Positions 1-7,869 of a DNA stretch of 17,544 nucleotides are shown here, piece after piece. A program made the translations under genes and the position numbers. Each line of letters opens with the position of its first letter. Position 1 is the stretch's first letter. The notes beneath the pieces were generated by a model. That model did no database searches, was not told the origin of the DNA, and was given only the letters and a program-made list of their open reading frames with translations. This DNA is from JBCBZH01 sp039815415 (lineage in GTDB: Bacteria > Bacteroidota > Rhodothermia > Rhodothermales > Rubricoccaceae): contig JBCBZH010000063.1 in the NCBI GenBank assembly GCA_039815415.1, positions 1 through 17,544 on the forward strand, given 5' to 3'.

Positions 1-394
1 CCGGACAGGGAACGTGGAACATGAAACAACCGCGGAATCCCCGTTCACTTTCCCTGTGCCTGTGTCTTGACTATACTCGTACCCCAAGGTGCGGCGGAAA
101 CATGGAAAGATTTCCCCTCGTGCGGGGAGTAGAGCAGGGAGTGTTTCTACCCTGAAGCCGCGAAAAAAGTAGCCCGTGTTGTGAGACTCTTCCGAGCGAA
201 TAGGTCGCCCATTCCATAGGTCTGGTCGGCAATTTTCACGAACGAACGTGTTCCACATCCATCACGGGTCCATCTTTCTGTCGCGGGCACGCCAAAACAG
301 GGAACGGCAAACTAAACTTTCTCGGACAAGGCTGGGACAAACCGGCCAGTAATAGGGCACGTTCCGAGTTCCATGTTCCGCGTTCCCTGCCCGG
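1..394. repeat. Imperfect terminal inverted repeat pair (MITE-like unit)
   Basis: Bases 1-27 and the reverse complement of 368-394 match at 24 of 27 positions, and the three differences are all transitions. The shared core reads CAGGGAAC then GGAACATG. They enclose about 340 bp without a gene. A partial direct copy, ACAGGGAACG, lies at 297-306. The arrangement resembles a small non-autonomous element or fold-back repeat, but no target-site duplication can be checked because the left arm begins at base 1. Confidence 0.4.
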
Positions 395-956
395 AAAAGT
401 GTACGAAGTGAAAGCCCCGCCCTCCTTCTTTACAATCTCGTGAAGATCCAAGCACAAGTACGACGCTATGACCTCTGGTTCGTGTAAGTACTCTGTAACT
501 GATTCAAGAAACCGGTGTCATACCATCCTTTTCTTCAGACGAACCAGTTTCGGTTTCGGAAGTGGTTTAGGTTTACTTAAAGTGACTACAGCTGTCGTCG
601 TGTATGTTTTGTGTTCAAAAGCGTTGCAGCAGGTTCGGACGTATGTATTTTGAATACCATGATACGTTGACGTCCCCAACTGCTCACTTGAAACGAGGAC
701 GAAGATCGCAAGAGGCAGCAGTTTGCTGTGTTGTTCCAACAACAGATCGCTACGTCGATGTTTACACGTTTCCCGCATCATCAATATTTGGAGGAACCTC
801 TCGGCGAACATTCCCAAAAACACGCTTCTCATTTTCTCATAGGAGAGAGTGCTCCCAACTGCTTCTGTGCCGTTCTTGGTACCGCTTCTCGCCGAAGAAC
901 TACAGAGCTCGATACCGTTTTACTGCTGTCGTGAGTAAAGTAGCACTGACTGCTGG

Positions 957-2753
957 CTACTCCGCACTTGCCGGTGCGTGTGTACGTACTCCGCCTTCCA
1001 AGCAAGTTCCAACATCGTTGAAGTTTCGTTTCACCGACAAAAAAAAAAAAGGGGGCCACGGCTCCTGCCGAGTCGTGTCAACCGCAGAATGGTTGCGGAA
1101 CAGCGGCGTCAGGGCCCCCACCTGAGTCCACCGTGCCAGCAACTCTCCCGTTGGATGACCGACGAATCCGCCCACATCGGCGCCTGTGAAGGGCATGCCG
1201 GACACGCCGAGTGAGAGGCAGGTCTGCACGGCCAGCCGGAGGTGGTCCCACGAGGCGGTGTTGTCGCCCGTCCAGCCGGTTCCGAAGCGCTGGCTTCCGG
1301 CGTAGGCGGCGCGCGTGATGGTGAACGGGCGCGCGTCGGGCCTCAGCTCGAGGAGGCCCTCGAACGTCGCCCGCTGCATCTGCATGCCATAAATGTTGTG
1401 GGCCTCAGCATGGGTGCCTCCACGTCCATCCATCGCATGGAGGGCGTGTTCGGGCAGGGTGCCGACGGCTTCTTCGGCTGCCATGGATCCCTCGACGTGG
1501 GCGACCTCGAAGAGCGCAGGCTCGTTCATGTCATTCCAGATCCCATCCACCCCTTGAGTCACCAGCTCAGTATGGAGCCGCCCCCACCATTCGCGAACGT
1601 CGGCGCGGGTGTAGTCCGGGAAGGCGCATAGGCCCGGCCATACCTCGCCCTTGGCGACCTCGCCGGGCTCTCCGTCCGCATCCGGGTAGCGCACGTACGC
1701 ATCGATGGTCTCACCGCTCTGATACACCGCGTAATCAGGGTCATCTGCCTTCACACCGGGATCTATGATGACCACTGACCGAAACCCGTCCCGATCCAGG
1801 TCGGCAAGGAGCTTGGCAGGGTCTGGGAAGCGCTCGCAGTCCCATGTGAACACGCGGAAGCCATCCATGTAGTGGATGTCGAAGTAGAGCGTATCGCAGG
1901 GGATCTCGCGCTGGCGGAACTGCTGTGCGACCTCTCGGACTTCGCCCTCGTTCATGTAGGAGTAGCGACACTGGTGGTAGCCGAGCGACCATTTGGGGAG
2001 CATCGGTGTCCGGCCCGTCAGGCGTGCGAATCGCTGGACGATGCCCATCGGGTTCGGAGCGGAAATCACCGTCAGGTCCAGGACCTGCCACGGAGAGGCA
2101 AAGATCATCCGGTCCGCCGCGTCTGCGCCGAGGTTGACGTGCGTTCGGTGGGAGTCGTCGTAGAACAACCCCACGCTGGCCTCTTCGCCGATCCGAAGCA
2201 CGAACGGAACCGACTTGTACAGCGGGTCGCTGCCCCGCTGATACTTGAACGCGTCCGTGTTCCACATTTCATAGCGATGGCCCCGTCGGTCGAGCGCCAT
2301 CGCCTTGTCTCCGAGGCCGAGGAGTCGGTCTGCGGGCTGAAGAACCGTCTTGTGAACGATGTGGCCGTCGTGCCAACTCAGTCCGCGCGTGTCTAGGAGA
2401 ACGGCTCCCTCAGCGTTGGTCACGACGAGGCGAGGCCACGCACGCTCGATCCGAATCGTCAGCTCGGCCGTGGTCGCTGTAACGGCAGCTTCGGTGTCGA
2501 GGACGCGCCAGCTCGTCGGACCGCTCCACGTCGCGTCCGGGTCGTGGGAGTAGCGAGAGTCTTCGGGCATCGCCAGCCCGTCCGGGGCGACGCGCAGACG
2601 AACGACCTCGTCAGAGAGGGCGTCGAGCTGGAACTGGACCGGACCACCCGGGCCGTCCGCGACGAGGCGTAGCGTTCCAGGAGTGGCGGAGTCGATCTGG
2701 CGAACGAGGCCAAGGCCGCCATCGAGGCGGAGGGGGGGAGACAGGACTTCCAT
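957..2753 (-). CDS. GH31 alpha-glucosidase-like, second copy, 3'-truncated
   Basis: Glycoside hydrolase family 31 enzyme, expected to release glucose from the non-reducing ends of alpha-linked oligosaccharides; exact substrate unknown. From the start at 2753 (M-E-V-L-S-P-P) it has the N-terminal beta-sandwich, then the barrel with nucleophile Asp408 in W-N-D-M-N-E-P and acid/base Asp497 in W-T-G-D-N. Homology with the upstream paralog runs to Q-E-P-W (bases 1056-1067, about residue 566) and stops there. The last 32 residues (bases 957-1055) are foreign, beginning P-P-F-F-F from the poly-A/G run. About 250 residues, covering the barrel end and the C-terminal beta domains, are missing, so the product as seen is unlikely to fold. 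The open frame extends upstream to 3020 but overlaps the paralog there, so 2753 was preferred. The gap to the upstream gene is 64 bp, suggesting an operon. No Shine-Dalgarno is visible. Confidence 0.85.
   Translation of the reverse strand: MEVLSPPLRLDGGLGLVRQIDSATPGTLRLVADGPGGPVQFQLDALSDEVVRLRVAPDGLAMPEDSRYSHDPDATWSGPTSWRVLDTEAAVTATTAELTIRIERAWPRLVVTNAEGAVLLDTRGLSWHDGHIVHKTVLQPADRLLGLGDKAMALDRRGHRYEMWNTDAFKYQRGSDPLYKSVPFVLRIGEEASVGLFYDDSHRTHVNLGADAADRMIFASPWQVLDLTVISAPNPMGIVQRFARLTGRTPMLPKWSLGYHQCRYSYMNEGEVREVAQQFRQREIPCDTLYFDIHYMDGFRVFTWDCERFPDPAKLLADLDRDGFRSVVIIDPGVKADDPDYAVYQSGETIDAYVRYPDADGEPGEVAKGEVWPGLCAFPDYTRADVREWWGRLHTELVTQGVDGIWNDMNEPALFEVAHVEGSMAAEEAVGTLPEHALHAMDGRGGTHAEAHNIYGMQMQRATFEGLLELRPDARPFTITRAAYAGSQRFGTGWTGDNTASWDHLRLAVQTCLSLGVSGMPFTGADVGGFVGHPTGELLARWTQVGALTPLFRNHSAVDTTRQEPWPPFFFLSVKRNFNDVGTCLEGGVRTHAPASAE
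1039..1055 (+). other. A12-G5 homopolymer at the breakpoint
   Basis: Twelve consecutive A (1039-1050) are followed by five G (1051-1055). The next base, 1056, is the last position at which the GH31 reading frame agrees with its intact paralog. A homopolymer exactly on a composition boundary suggests either a joined poly(A)-tailed molecule, a sequencing or assembly artefact, or an insertion end. Confidence 0.55.
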
Positions 2754-2817
2754 ACGGGGGACAAGCGCAGGAGCGCGTCGCAAGGCTGGACGCGTCAGGG
2801 ACACCGTTGGCGAGGGG

Positions 2818-5328
2818 TTAGCGACCCTCGAGGCGGGTGACGTCGGTCCGGGTGCGGATGTGCAGCCAGGCGCCATCGGTCCAGGCGCCTTCCACATCGG
2901 GTTCGGTATCGCCGATTGCGATCTCCGTGCCATCGACAAGCACCGAGCTGGCGTGCATCGGAATCGTCCACTCGATGGTGCGGTGCGGGAGCCCGAACGA
3001 TCCGTCGCGCCCGACGTCAATCGTCAGCGCGTCGTCGAGCTGGCGAACGTCGAGCTGGCGAACGTCGAGCTGGAGGCGAAACGCGTCGCCGGATTCGTAT
3101 GCGTACGAGAGGCCGTCGTCGAAGTAGAACGCGCTGGTGCCGGTGCCGGGAAAGATCCTCAGCTCGAGAACCTCGGGCGTGACGCCCGTGTGGAGGGCGG
3201 GTGGGTCGAGTGCCACGACGCCGCCAGCCCGTGCGAACAGCGGCAGGTGGTCGAAGGGTGCATCTACCGTGTGGGACTGTCCGCCAGCGATGGCGCGACC
3301 GGAGGTGAAGTCGTACCAGCCACCGTCTACCGAGGGAAAGTAGACGTCGCGCTGGCGAGCGCCCTCGTGCATCACGGGGGCGGCCATCAGCGTGTCGCCG
3401 AGGTACGTCTGGTCGTCGCAGTCCGTGTGTGTGCGGGGATCGTCTGGGTGCTCCAGGACGAGCGCCTTCATGGGCGGAAGGCCGGTGCGGGAGCATGCCT
3501 CGAAGGCGGAGTAGATCGTCGGCAGCAGGCGGTAGCGCAGTTGGAGGGCCTTGCGACAGGCGTCTTCGGCTTCCTCGCCAAAGGCCCACGGCTCCTGCGC
3601 TTCGATCTCCTCGTGCGAGTAGTGGGTCCGCATGAACGGGTACAGGACGCCCATCTGCATCCATCGCGCGTACAGCTCGGGGCTCGGCTGAGCAGCGAAG
3701 CCGCCGATGTCTGGTCCGCAGAACGCCAACCCGGAGGCCGACAGGCTCTGGCACATCTGGAACGACAGGAGCATGTGCTCCCAGCTGGAGACGTTGTCGC
3801 CCGTCCAGGCAGCAGCATAGCGCTGCGAGCCCGAGAAGCACGCGCGGGTAAGTAGGAACGGGCGTTCATCGGGACGCACGTCACGCAGGCCCTCGTACGT
3901 CGCGCGGCCCATCAGGAGTCCGTAGACGTTATGGGCCTCGAGGTGATCCGTGGCCTTGCCGCCACGGTCGCCGTAGTCGAACTGGACGTAGTCCGGGAAG
4001 TCGCGACCGCCGAGGATGGCGGGCTCGTTCATGTCGTTCCAGAAGCCCGTCACGCCGCTCGCGAGGTAGCGCTGGTGAAGGTGGCCCCACCACATCCGCG
4101 CCTCGGGCTTCGAGAAGTCGGGCCAGTGCACGTCGCCGGGCCAGACGGTATCGGTGAAGTCGGTGCCGTCAGGGTTTTCGCAGAACAGGCGGCGCGTTTT
4201 TCCTTCCTGGTAGGCGAAATAGTCCGGATCTACCTTCACGCCGGGATCCACAATCACCACCGACCGGACCCCCATCTCGTTGAGGTCGCGGTTGAGCGCC
4301 ACTGCGTCGGGAAACGTGTCGGGGTTCCAGGTGAACACCCGGTAGCCGTCCATGTGGCCGATGTCGAGGTGGATGCAGTCGAGCGGCAGGTTGCGGCGTC
4401 GGTGCTCGTGGGCGATCCAACGCACATAGCCCTCGTCGTGGTAGTTCCAGCGGCTCTGGTGATAGCCGAGCGCCCAACGGGGCGGGAGCGGCTTGTGTCC
4501 TGTGAGGTCGCAGTAGCGGCCTAGCGGGGTCTTCAGATCCGTGCCGTTCGATCCTGGTGCGAACACGAAGTAGCGCAGTTCGCCGTCGGTGGAGCCGAAC
4601 CACCAGTCGTCTTCACTAGAGGCACCGAGATCCATGTTGGACCGGTATGTGTTGTCGAGGAACAGGCCGTAGCCCGTCCACGCGTCGCTCGAGCTGGCGG
4701 AGGGCGTGAGGCCGAGGAGGAACGGGATCGACTTGTAGATCGGGTCCTGCTCTGGCGCGTAGGCGTACGTGTCCGAGTTCCAAAACGTCAGCGCGCGGCC
4801 CTTTCGGTCCAGCTCAAAGGTCTTGTCGCCCAGCCCGAAGAAGCGCGAGGTGGGGTGACACGCCTTCCAGCAGCGCGTCTCGGTGCGGTCGTCCAGGTCC
4901 ACCCACCCGGCTCCGGCAGTGTCCTGGAGGAAGACCTCGCCAGCTCGAGTCTCAAACGTCAAGCGGCACGGCTGCATTCGCACCCGGAGTGTCATGGCAG
5001 GCGTGCGCACGAGGATCTCGGTGCCATCGTCGGTCACGGAGATGCCATCGGGTGTCCACGTGCGCTCCGGGTCCAGCGCGTAGCTGAACGGATCGTCCGT
5101 GGCGTCGGCGCCGTGGCCGAGTGGGCGGAAGTCACCGGAGGGCGCCAGCCGGACACGCGCCAGGTCAGCGGCGAGGAAACTGACAGCGAGGCGCGGGCCT
5201 CCGCAGTCGAGGATCAGCGTGTGGCCGCGGACCTCATATCCGGTGACATCTCCGAGCAGGGTGAAGCGGTCATCGGGGAGCGTGGCGAAGGCGCGGGCCG
5301 GGGCCGCAGGGCCGGAGTACAGGCTCAT
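2818..5328 (-). CDS. GH31 family alpha-glucosidase
   Basis: Complete 836-residue family 31 glycoside hydrolase, probably hydrolysing alpha-glucosidic bonds of malto- or isomalto-oligosaccharides. The order is an N-terminal beta-sandwich (about 1-240), a (beta/alpha)8 barrel with nucleophile Asp432 in G-F-W-N-D-M-N-E-P and acid/base Asp511 in W-T-G-D-N, and C-terminal beta domains (about 640-836). The substrate-loop segment H-M-D-G-Y-R-V-F-T-W is also present. No signal peptide is evident, so a cytoplasmic location is likely. The start M-S-L-Y at 5328 lies just downstream of the palindrome GTAAGCGCTTAC, suggesting control by a LacI-family repressor. The C-terminal domain carries an in-frame V-R-Q-L-D tandem repeat from a 15-bp duplication. 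A second GH31 gene follows 64 bp downstream. Alpha-xylosidase or another GH31 specificity cannot be excluded. Confidence 0.95.
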   Translation of the reverse strand: MSLYSGPAAPARAFATLPDDRFTLLGDVTGYEVRGHTLILDCGGPRLAVSFLAADLARVRLAPSGDFRPLGHGADATDDPFSYALDPERTWTPDGISVTDDGTEILVRTPAMTLRVRMQPCRLTFETRAGEVFLQDTAGAGWVDLDDRTETRCWKACHPTSRFFGLGDKTFELDRKGRALTFWNSDTYAYAPEQDPIYKSIPFLLGLTPSASSSDAWTGYGLFLDNTYRSNMDLGASSEDDWWFGSTDGELRYFVFAPGSNGTDLKTPLGRYCDLTGHKPLPPRWALGYHQSRWNYHDEGYVRWIAHEHRRRNLPLDCIHLDIGHMDGYRVFTWNPDTFPDAVALNRDLNEMGVRSVVIVDPGVKVDPDYFAYQEGKTRRLFCENPDGTDFTDTVWPGDVHWPDFSKPEARMWWGHLHQRYLASGVTGFWNDMNEPAILGGRDFPDYVQFDYGDRGGKATDHLEAHNVYGLLMGRATYEGLRDVRPDERPFLLTRACFSGSQRYAAAWTGDNVSSWEHMLLSFQMCQSLSASGLAFCGPDIGGFAAQPSPELYARWMQMGVLYPFMRTHYSHEEIEAQEPWAFGEEAEDACRKALQLRYRLLPTIYSAFEACSRTGLPPMKALVLEHPDDPRTHTDCDDQTYLGDTLMAAPVMHEGARQRDVYFPSVDGGWYDFTSGRAIAGGQSHTVDAPFDHLPLFARAGGVVALDPPALHTGVTPEVLELRIFPGTGTSAFYFDDGLSYAYESGDAFRLQLDVRQLDVRQLDDALTIDVGRDGSFGLPHRTIEWTIPMHASSVLVDGTEIAIGDTEPDVEGAWTDGAWLHIRTRTDVTRLEGR
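3036..3075 (-). repeat. 15-bp in-frame tandem repeat containing the decamer
   Basis: The 15-bp unit CGAGCTGGCGAACGT occurs at 3036-3050 and 3051-3065, and a third partial copy starts at 3066. On the coding strand it encodes R-Q-L-D-V-R-Q-L-D-V-R-Q-L-D in the C-terminal domain of the GH31 enzyme. Each full unit starts with the window-wide decamer. Confidence 0.85.
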
Positions 5329-5343
5329 CGAGGGGCGAGTGGT

Positions 5344-5355
5344 GTAAGCGCTTAC
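5344..5355. promoter_or_regulatory. LacI-family-type operator palindrome
   Basis: GTAAGCGCTTAC is a perfect 12-bp palindrome ending 15 bp before the start codon of the complete GH31 gene. Its central CG and TAA/TTA arms fit the consensus of many LacI-family and CcpA-like operators. Family knowledge suggests repression relieved by a sugar effector. No regulator gene lies in this window. Confidence 0.6.
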
Positions 5356-5389
5356 TCACGAATGTACCTCTGCCCACGAGACGGGTTGT

Positions 5390-5428
5390 CATCGAGCTGG
5401 CGAAGAGCGTGAATTCGCCAGCTCGATG
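5390..5428. terminator. Perfect 15-bp hairpin made of two inverted decamers
   Basis: Bases 5390-5404 are the exact reverse complement of 5414-5428, with a 9-base loop. Each arm contains the window-wide decamer (5393-5402 and 5416-5425). It begins 7 bp beyond the stop codon of the DUF4139 gene and lies upstream of the GH31 promoter region, where a terminator would be expected. There is no U-tract, so Rho-independent termination is uncertain. Neisseria uptake sequences are often arranged in the same way. Confidence 0.55.
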
Positions 5429-5435
5429 GGAGGAT

Positions 5436-7442
5436 CTACTGCACCGTCACGCGCAGGGCGGCGCGCTGGCGATTGGCCTCGGCCTCCAGGCGGTCGATCT
5501 GCTCGGCGAGGGTCTCGAGGCGCGTCTCCTGCTCGTTCAGCTTGGTGAGGAGGCGGCGACCGTAGTCGGAGTCGTTCTCGATGGCGCCGAGGTTGCCTCG
5601 GATGCGCTCCTGCTCCTGTGTGATCTCCTGGACCTCGCGCTGGCGCTCCCGAATCTGCCGCTCGGTTTCCGCCAGCTCGCGGCGCTGCTCGATGGCGCGG
5701 CGGAGGGCATCGCGCACGTCATCGGGCAGGTCGCCGTCAGCTCGCGCCCAGACGGCGATCACGTCCGGGTTGGTGGTTGCCAGCGCGATCCGTTGGTCTG
5801 TGACGACGGCCTCGCGGACGATCAGCGTATCCATCACGCCAGCTCGAACCACGGAGCGGACGCGGTAGAGGCCGGGCGCGGTCTCATCGGCCACGGACGG
5901 CTCCACGAGCTGGGCGTTGCCTCGACGCGGATGCTCCACCAGCACGGTGCGGCTTCGCTCTGCCCGGTTCTCGATTTGATAGCCGGTCGCGATCCGTTGC
6001 TCGGTCTGCATCCTGAGCACCCCGTCTACAATACGCCCCGATGTGATTCGGATCGAACCGTTCGGGAGAGGCACCACGTCCACGATCACATCCTGATCGA
6101 GCGAAAACGTGAGGAGCCGCTCGTCGCCTGCCGGGAGGTCCGGGATCTGGGTGTCGCCTGCGTAGCCCTCGTCGAGCACCGTTGCAGGCCCGGCGCGGAG
6201 GGATTTGTCGGTCGTGTTGGTAAGACGGACGCCGCGCATGGGGTGGCGAAGGCCGCTGCTCTGCCGGTAGATGCTCAGGCGCTCGGCCTCCACCGCGTCG
6301 GCCACGATGGGAAGCATGGCAGAGCCGCGTCGGGGCAGCGTGACATCGCCCAGACGGTAGGCGAACAGCTCCCCGAAGTCGCCCGCGTCGCCCTGGGCCT
6401 GAACGCTGCCTGCGATGTCGAGGGGGCGAGCTGGCGGGGGAGGGGGCGGTGCAGGGGCGCCAGCTGACACAATTCCACCTATCAGCGCATCCTCCACGTC
6501 CACTTCGTCAGGAACGGCCTCAGGAGCAGGTCGCTCGCGTCTCAGAGATCGTGCATACGTCTCCGGCCGTACCAGCGCGTCGTCCTGCGCCACCACCACG
6601 GGGCGCTGCACGTAGCGCGGCGTGTAGAGGTCTTGGATGAACGACACTGGGCGCCCGCTCACCAGCGTCAGGTCCACGTTGCGCCAGTCGGACTCGGTCG
6701 GGTTCTCCACGAGCGCCCAGCCCTGGAGCTGGCCCTCGCCGCTGTCACCCTCGGGCAGGACCAGCCGGTAGCTCGTCTTCCACACAGGCGACTCCACCAC
6801 GTAGCCGAGCCGCACCGGGCGGGATCCGTTGCCTCGGAACTGCACGCGGACCGGTTTCCGCTCACCGCCCCGAGCTTCGGCCAGCGCCGTCAGCGCGCCC
6901 TCAAGCTCCGACTGAAGGCTGGCGTCGGTGAACTGGAGGCGCCGCGCCGTGTCCAACCGCACGGTGGTCAGGCCGGATGGCGTGAGCATCGACAGCACCG
7001 GCACCTGGGCCACGCCTTCGCCCACATCGCGCATCGCCAGCTCGACCGACACCACCGTGCCGCGCGTCTCGCCCGAGGGCGTCGAGACCACGACGTCGGC
7101 GCCGCGCACCTGCCGGAGGATGCCGGCGAGGCTTGGGTCCTGGGAGAGATCGATGGCAAACGACCGAAGGGTCCGCTCCACGGGGGCCTGTGTCGGGTAG
7201 ACGACGCCTGCCACACGCCCTCGTGTGTCTTCCACCAGGAGCGACTTCAAGACGTCGTTCAGCGCCGTCTCGTCGAAGCGCAGCACCACTTCGGAATCTC
7301 CGGTCACGCGTCCGCCGTGCTCGAAGTAGCCCACGCCGCTCGTGAACAGGATGACACGCTCGACGGGGAGGTCGTCGGAGGGCTGAGCGGTGGCGAGCAG
7401 CGGGCTGGCGAGGAATGCCAGTGCGAAGAGGGGGCGGAGCAT
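5436..7442 (-). CDS. DUF4139 domain secreted protein
   Basis: 668 residues with a typical signal peptide (hydrophobic residues 5-17, A-T-A before Gln20), so probably exported to the periplasm or outer envelope. The body resembles DUF4139 proteins, a beta-rich family related to the MuiA ('mucoidy inhibitor A') group; biochemical function is unknown. Segments such as V-I-L-F-T-S-G-V-G-Y-F and R-L-G-Y-V-V-E-S-P-V-W-K-T-S-Y-R-L-V-L (about 207-226) are characteristic. A proline-rich linker lies near residues 325-340. The last 90 or so residues (from about 575) are Glu/Arg/Gln-rich and should form a coiled coil; in many family members the coiled coil is nearer the N terminus. The start lies 4 bp after the stop of the upstream lipoprotein gene, so the two are probably co-transcribed and translationally coupled. 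A perfect hairpin follows the stop. Confidence 0.85.
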   Translation of the reverse strand: MLRPLFALAFLASPLLATAQPSDDLPVERVILFTSGVGYFEHGGRVTGDSEVVLRFDETALNDVLKSLLVEDTRGRVAGVVYPTQAPVERTLRSFAIDLSQDPSLAGILRQVRGADVVVSTPSGETRGTVVSVELAMRDVGEGVAQVPVLSMLTPSGLTTVRLDTARRLQFTDASLQSELEGALTALAEARGGERKPVRVQFRGNGSRPVRLGYVVESPVWKTSYRLVLPEGDSGEGQLQGWALVENPTESDWRNVDLTLVSGRPVSFIQDLYTPRYVQRPVVVAQDDALVRPETYARSLRRERPAPEAVPDEVDVEDALIGGIVSAGAPAPPPPPPARPLDIAGSVQAQGDAGDFGELFAYRLGDVTLPRRGSAMLPIVADAVEAERLSIYRQSSGLRHPMRGVRLTNTTDKSLRAGPATVLDEGYAGDTQIPDLPAGDERLLTFSLDQDVIVDVVPLPNGSIRITSGRIVDGVLRMQTEQRIATGYQIENRAERSRTVLVEHPRRGNAQLVEPSVADETAPGLYRVRSVVRAGVMDTLIVREAVVTDQRIALATTNPDVIAVWARADGDLPDDVRDALRRAIEQRRELAETERQIRERQREVQEITQEQERIRGNLGAIENDSDYGRRLLTKLNEQETRLETLAEQIDRLEAEANRQRAALRVTVQ

Positions 7443-7446
7443 AGGG

Positions 7447-7869
7447 TCAGAGCGGAAGTGCAGGCACGTAATTGGTCACGGTGTAGCCAATCTCGTCGTC
7501 CACGGCGTCCCGGATCCAGTCGATGTACACGTCCGTGGGGAAGCCGTAGGTGGGGTCGTAGGTGACGTCCACATCGTCGGCGTCGCGGTGGGCGCGGTCC
7601 ACCAGGTCCGCCAGCTCGTCGAGCGTCATGGCCTGCTCGTCGATCCAGGCCTGCGGTGTGGGACCGCCGTCCACCGGTCCGAGCTGGTGAACATCGATCA
7701 CGTTGCTGTCTTTGACGGAGATGCGGAGCGGACCCACGTACGGGCAGAAGCATCCGATGCGGAGGGTGAAGGCGTAGTCGCTGGGACCGGAGTAGGTCGG
7801 GCGCGAATCGAACAGCGAGCAGCCGCTGAAGGCGAGGGTGACCGCAAGTAGACCGGCGCGAACGCGCAT
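7447..7869 (-). CDS. DUF6174-like small lipoprotein
   Basis: 140 residues with a lipoprotein signal: hydrophobic stretch L-L-A-V-T-L-A then lipobox F-S-G-C, giving lipidated Cys17. The mature part matches the pattern I associate with DUF6174: Y-A-F-T-L-R-I-G-C-F-C-P near residues 32-43 (Cys40, Cys42), a Leu/Asp-rich helix (82-95), and V-T-Y-D-P-T-Y-G-F-P-T-D-V-Y-I-D at 102-117 followed by D-D-E-I-G-Y-T-V. Function is unknown; it is expected on a membrane facing the periplasm. It is the first gene of a pair with the DUF4139 gene 4 bp downstream, suggesting a shared envelope role. The start at 7869 was chosen because it gives a complete lipoprotein signal. No Shine-Dalgarno is visible upstream. 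Confidence 0.85.
   Translation of the reverse strand: MRVRAGLLAVTLAFSGCSLFDSRPTYSGPSDYAFTLRIGCFCPYVGPLRISVKDSNVIDVHQLGPVDGGPTPQAWIDEQAMTLDELADLVDRAHRDADDVDVTYDPTYGFPTDVYIDWIRDAVDDEIGYTVTNYVPALPL

Larger units (their letters stand above)
1..1055. other. Low-GC non-coding end segment, possibly inserted or chimeric
   Basis: This stretch is close to half G+C, against about two thirds elsewhere, and lacks the CGCCAGCTCG decamer that recurs through the rest of the window. Open frames here (for example 604-1125 plus, 236-457 minus, 518-832 minus) overlap one another, have no recognisable domains and look like random translations rich in Cys, Arg, Ser and Phe. I see no tRNA, rRNA or CRISPR repeats. 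It contains short inverted repeats, including a 27-bp pair at 1-27 and 368-394, and ends in twelve A then five G (1039-1055). The neighbouring GH31 gene loses homology exactly at its end. It could be an inserted element, a rearrangement, or an assembly or library chimera with unrelated, possibly eukaryotic, DNA. The sequence alone cannot decide. Confidence 0.6.

Noticed and set aside
1..1055. Retron, group II intron or DGR component in the gene-less left end
   Set aside because: No reverse transcriptase, no domain V-like hairpin, no template/variable repeat pair; the region is also possibly chimeric.
604..1125. 173-residue plus-strand open frame across the junction
   Set aside because: Crosses the composition break and poly-A/G run and enters antisense GH31 sequence; no family resemblance.
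2818..3020. Longer start of the second GH31 gene (from 3020)
   Set aside because: Would overlap the upstream GH31 coding region by about 200 bp and adds residues unlike any GH31 N terminus.
2683..3855. 390-residue plus-strand open frame
   Set aside because: Lies entirely antisense to the GH31 genes, has no recognisable motif and has the Val/Glu/Arg/Gly bias typical of a GC-rich antisense frame.
5409..6467. 352-residue plus-strand open frame
   Set aside because: Antisense to the well-supported DUF4139 gene; no motifs.
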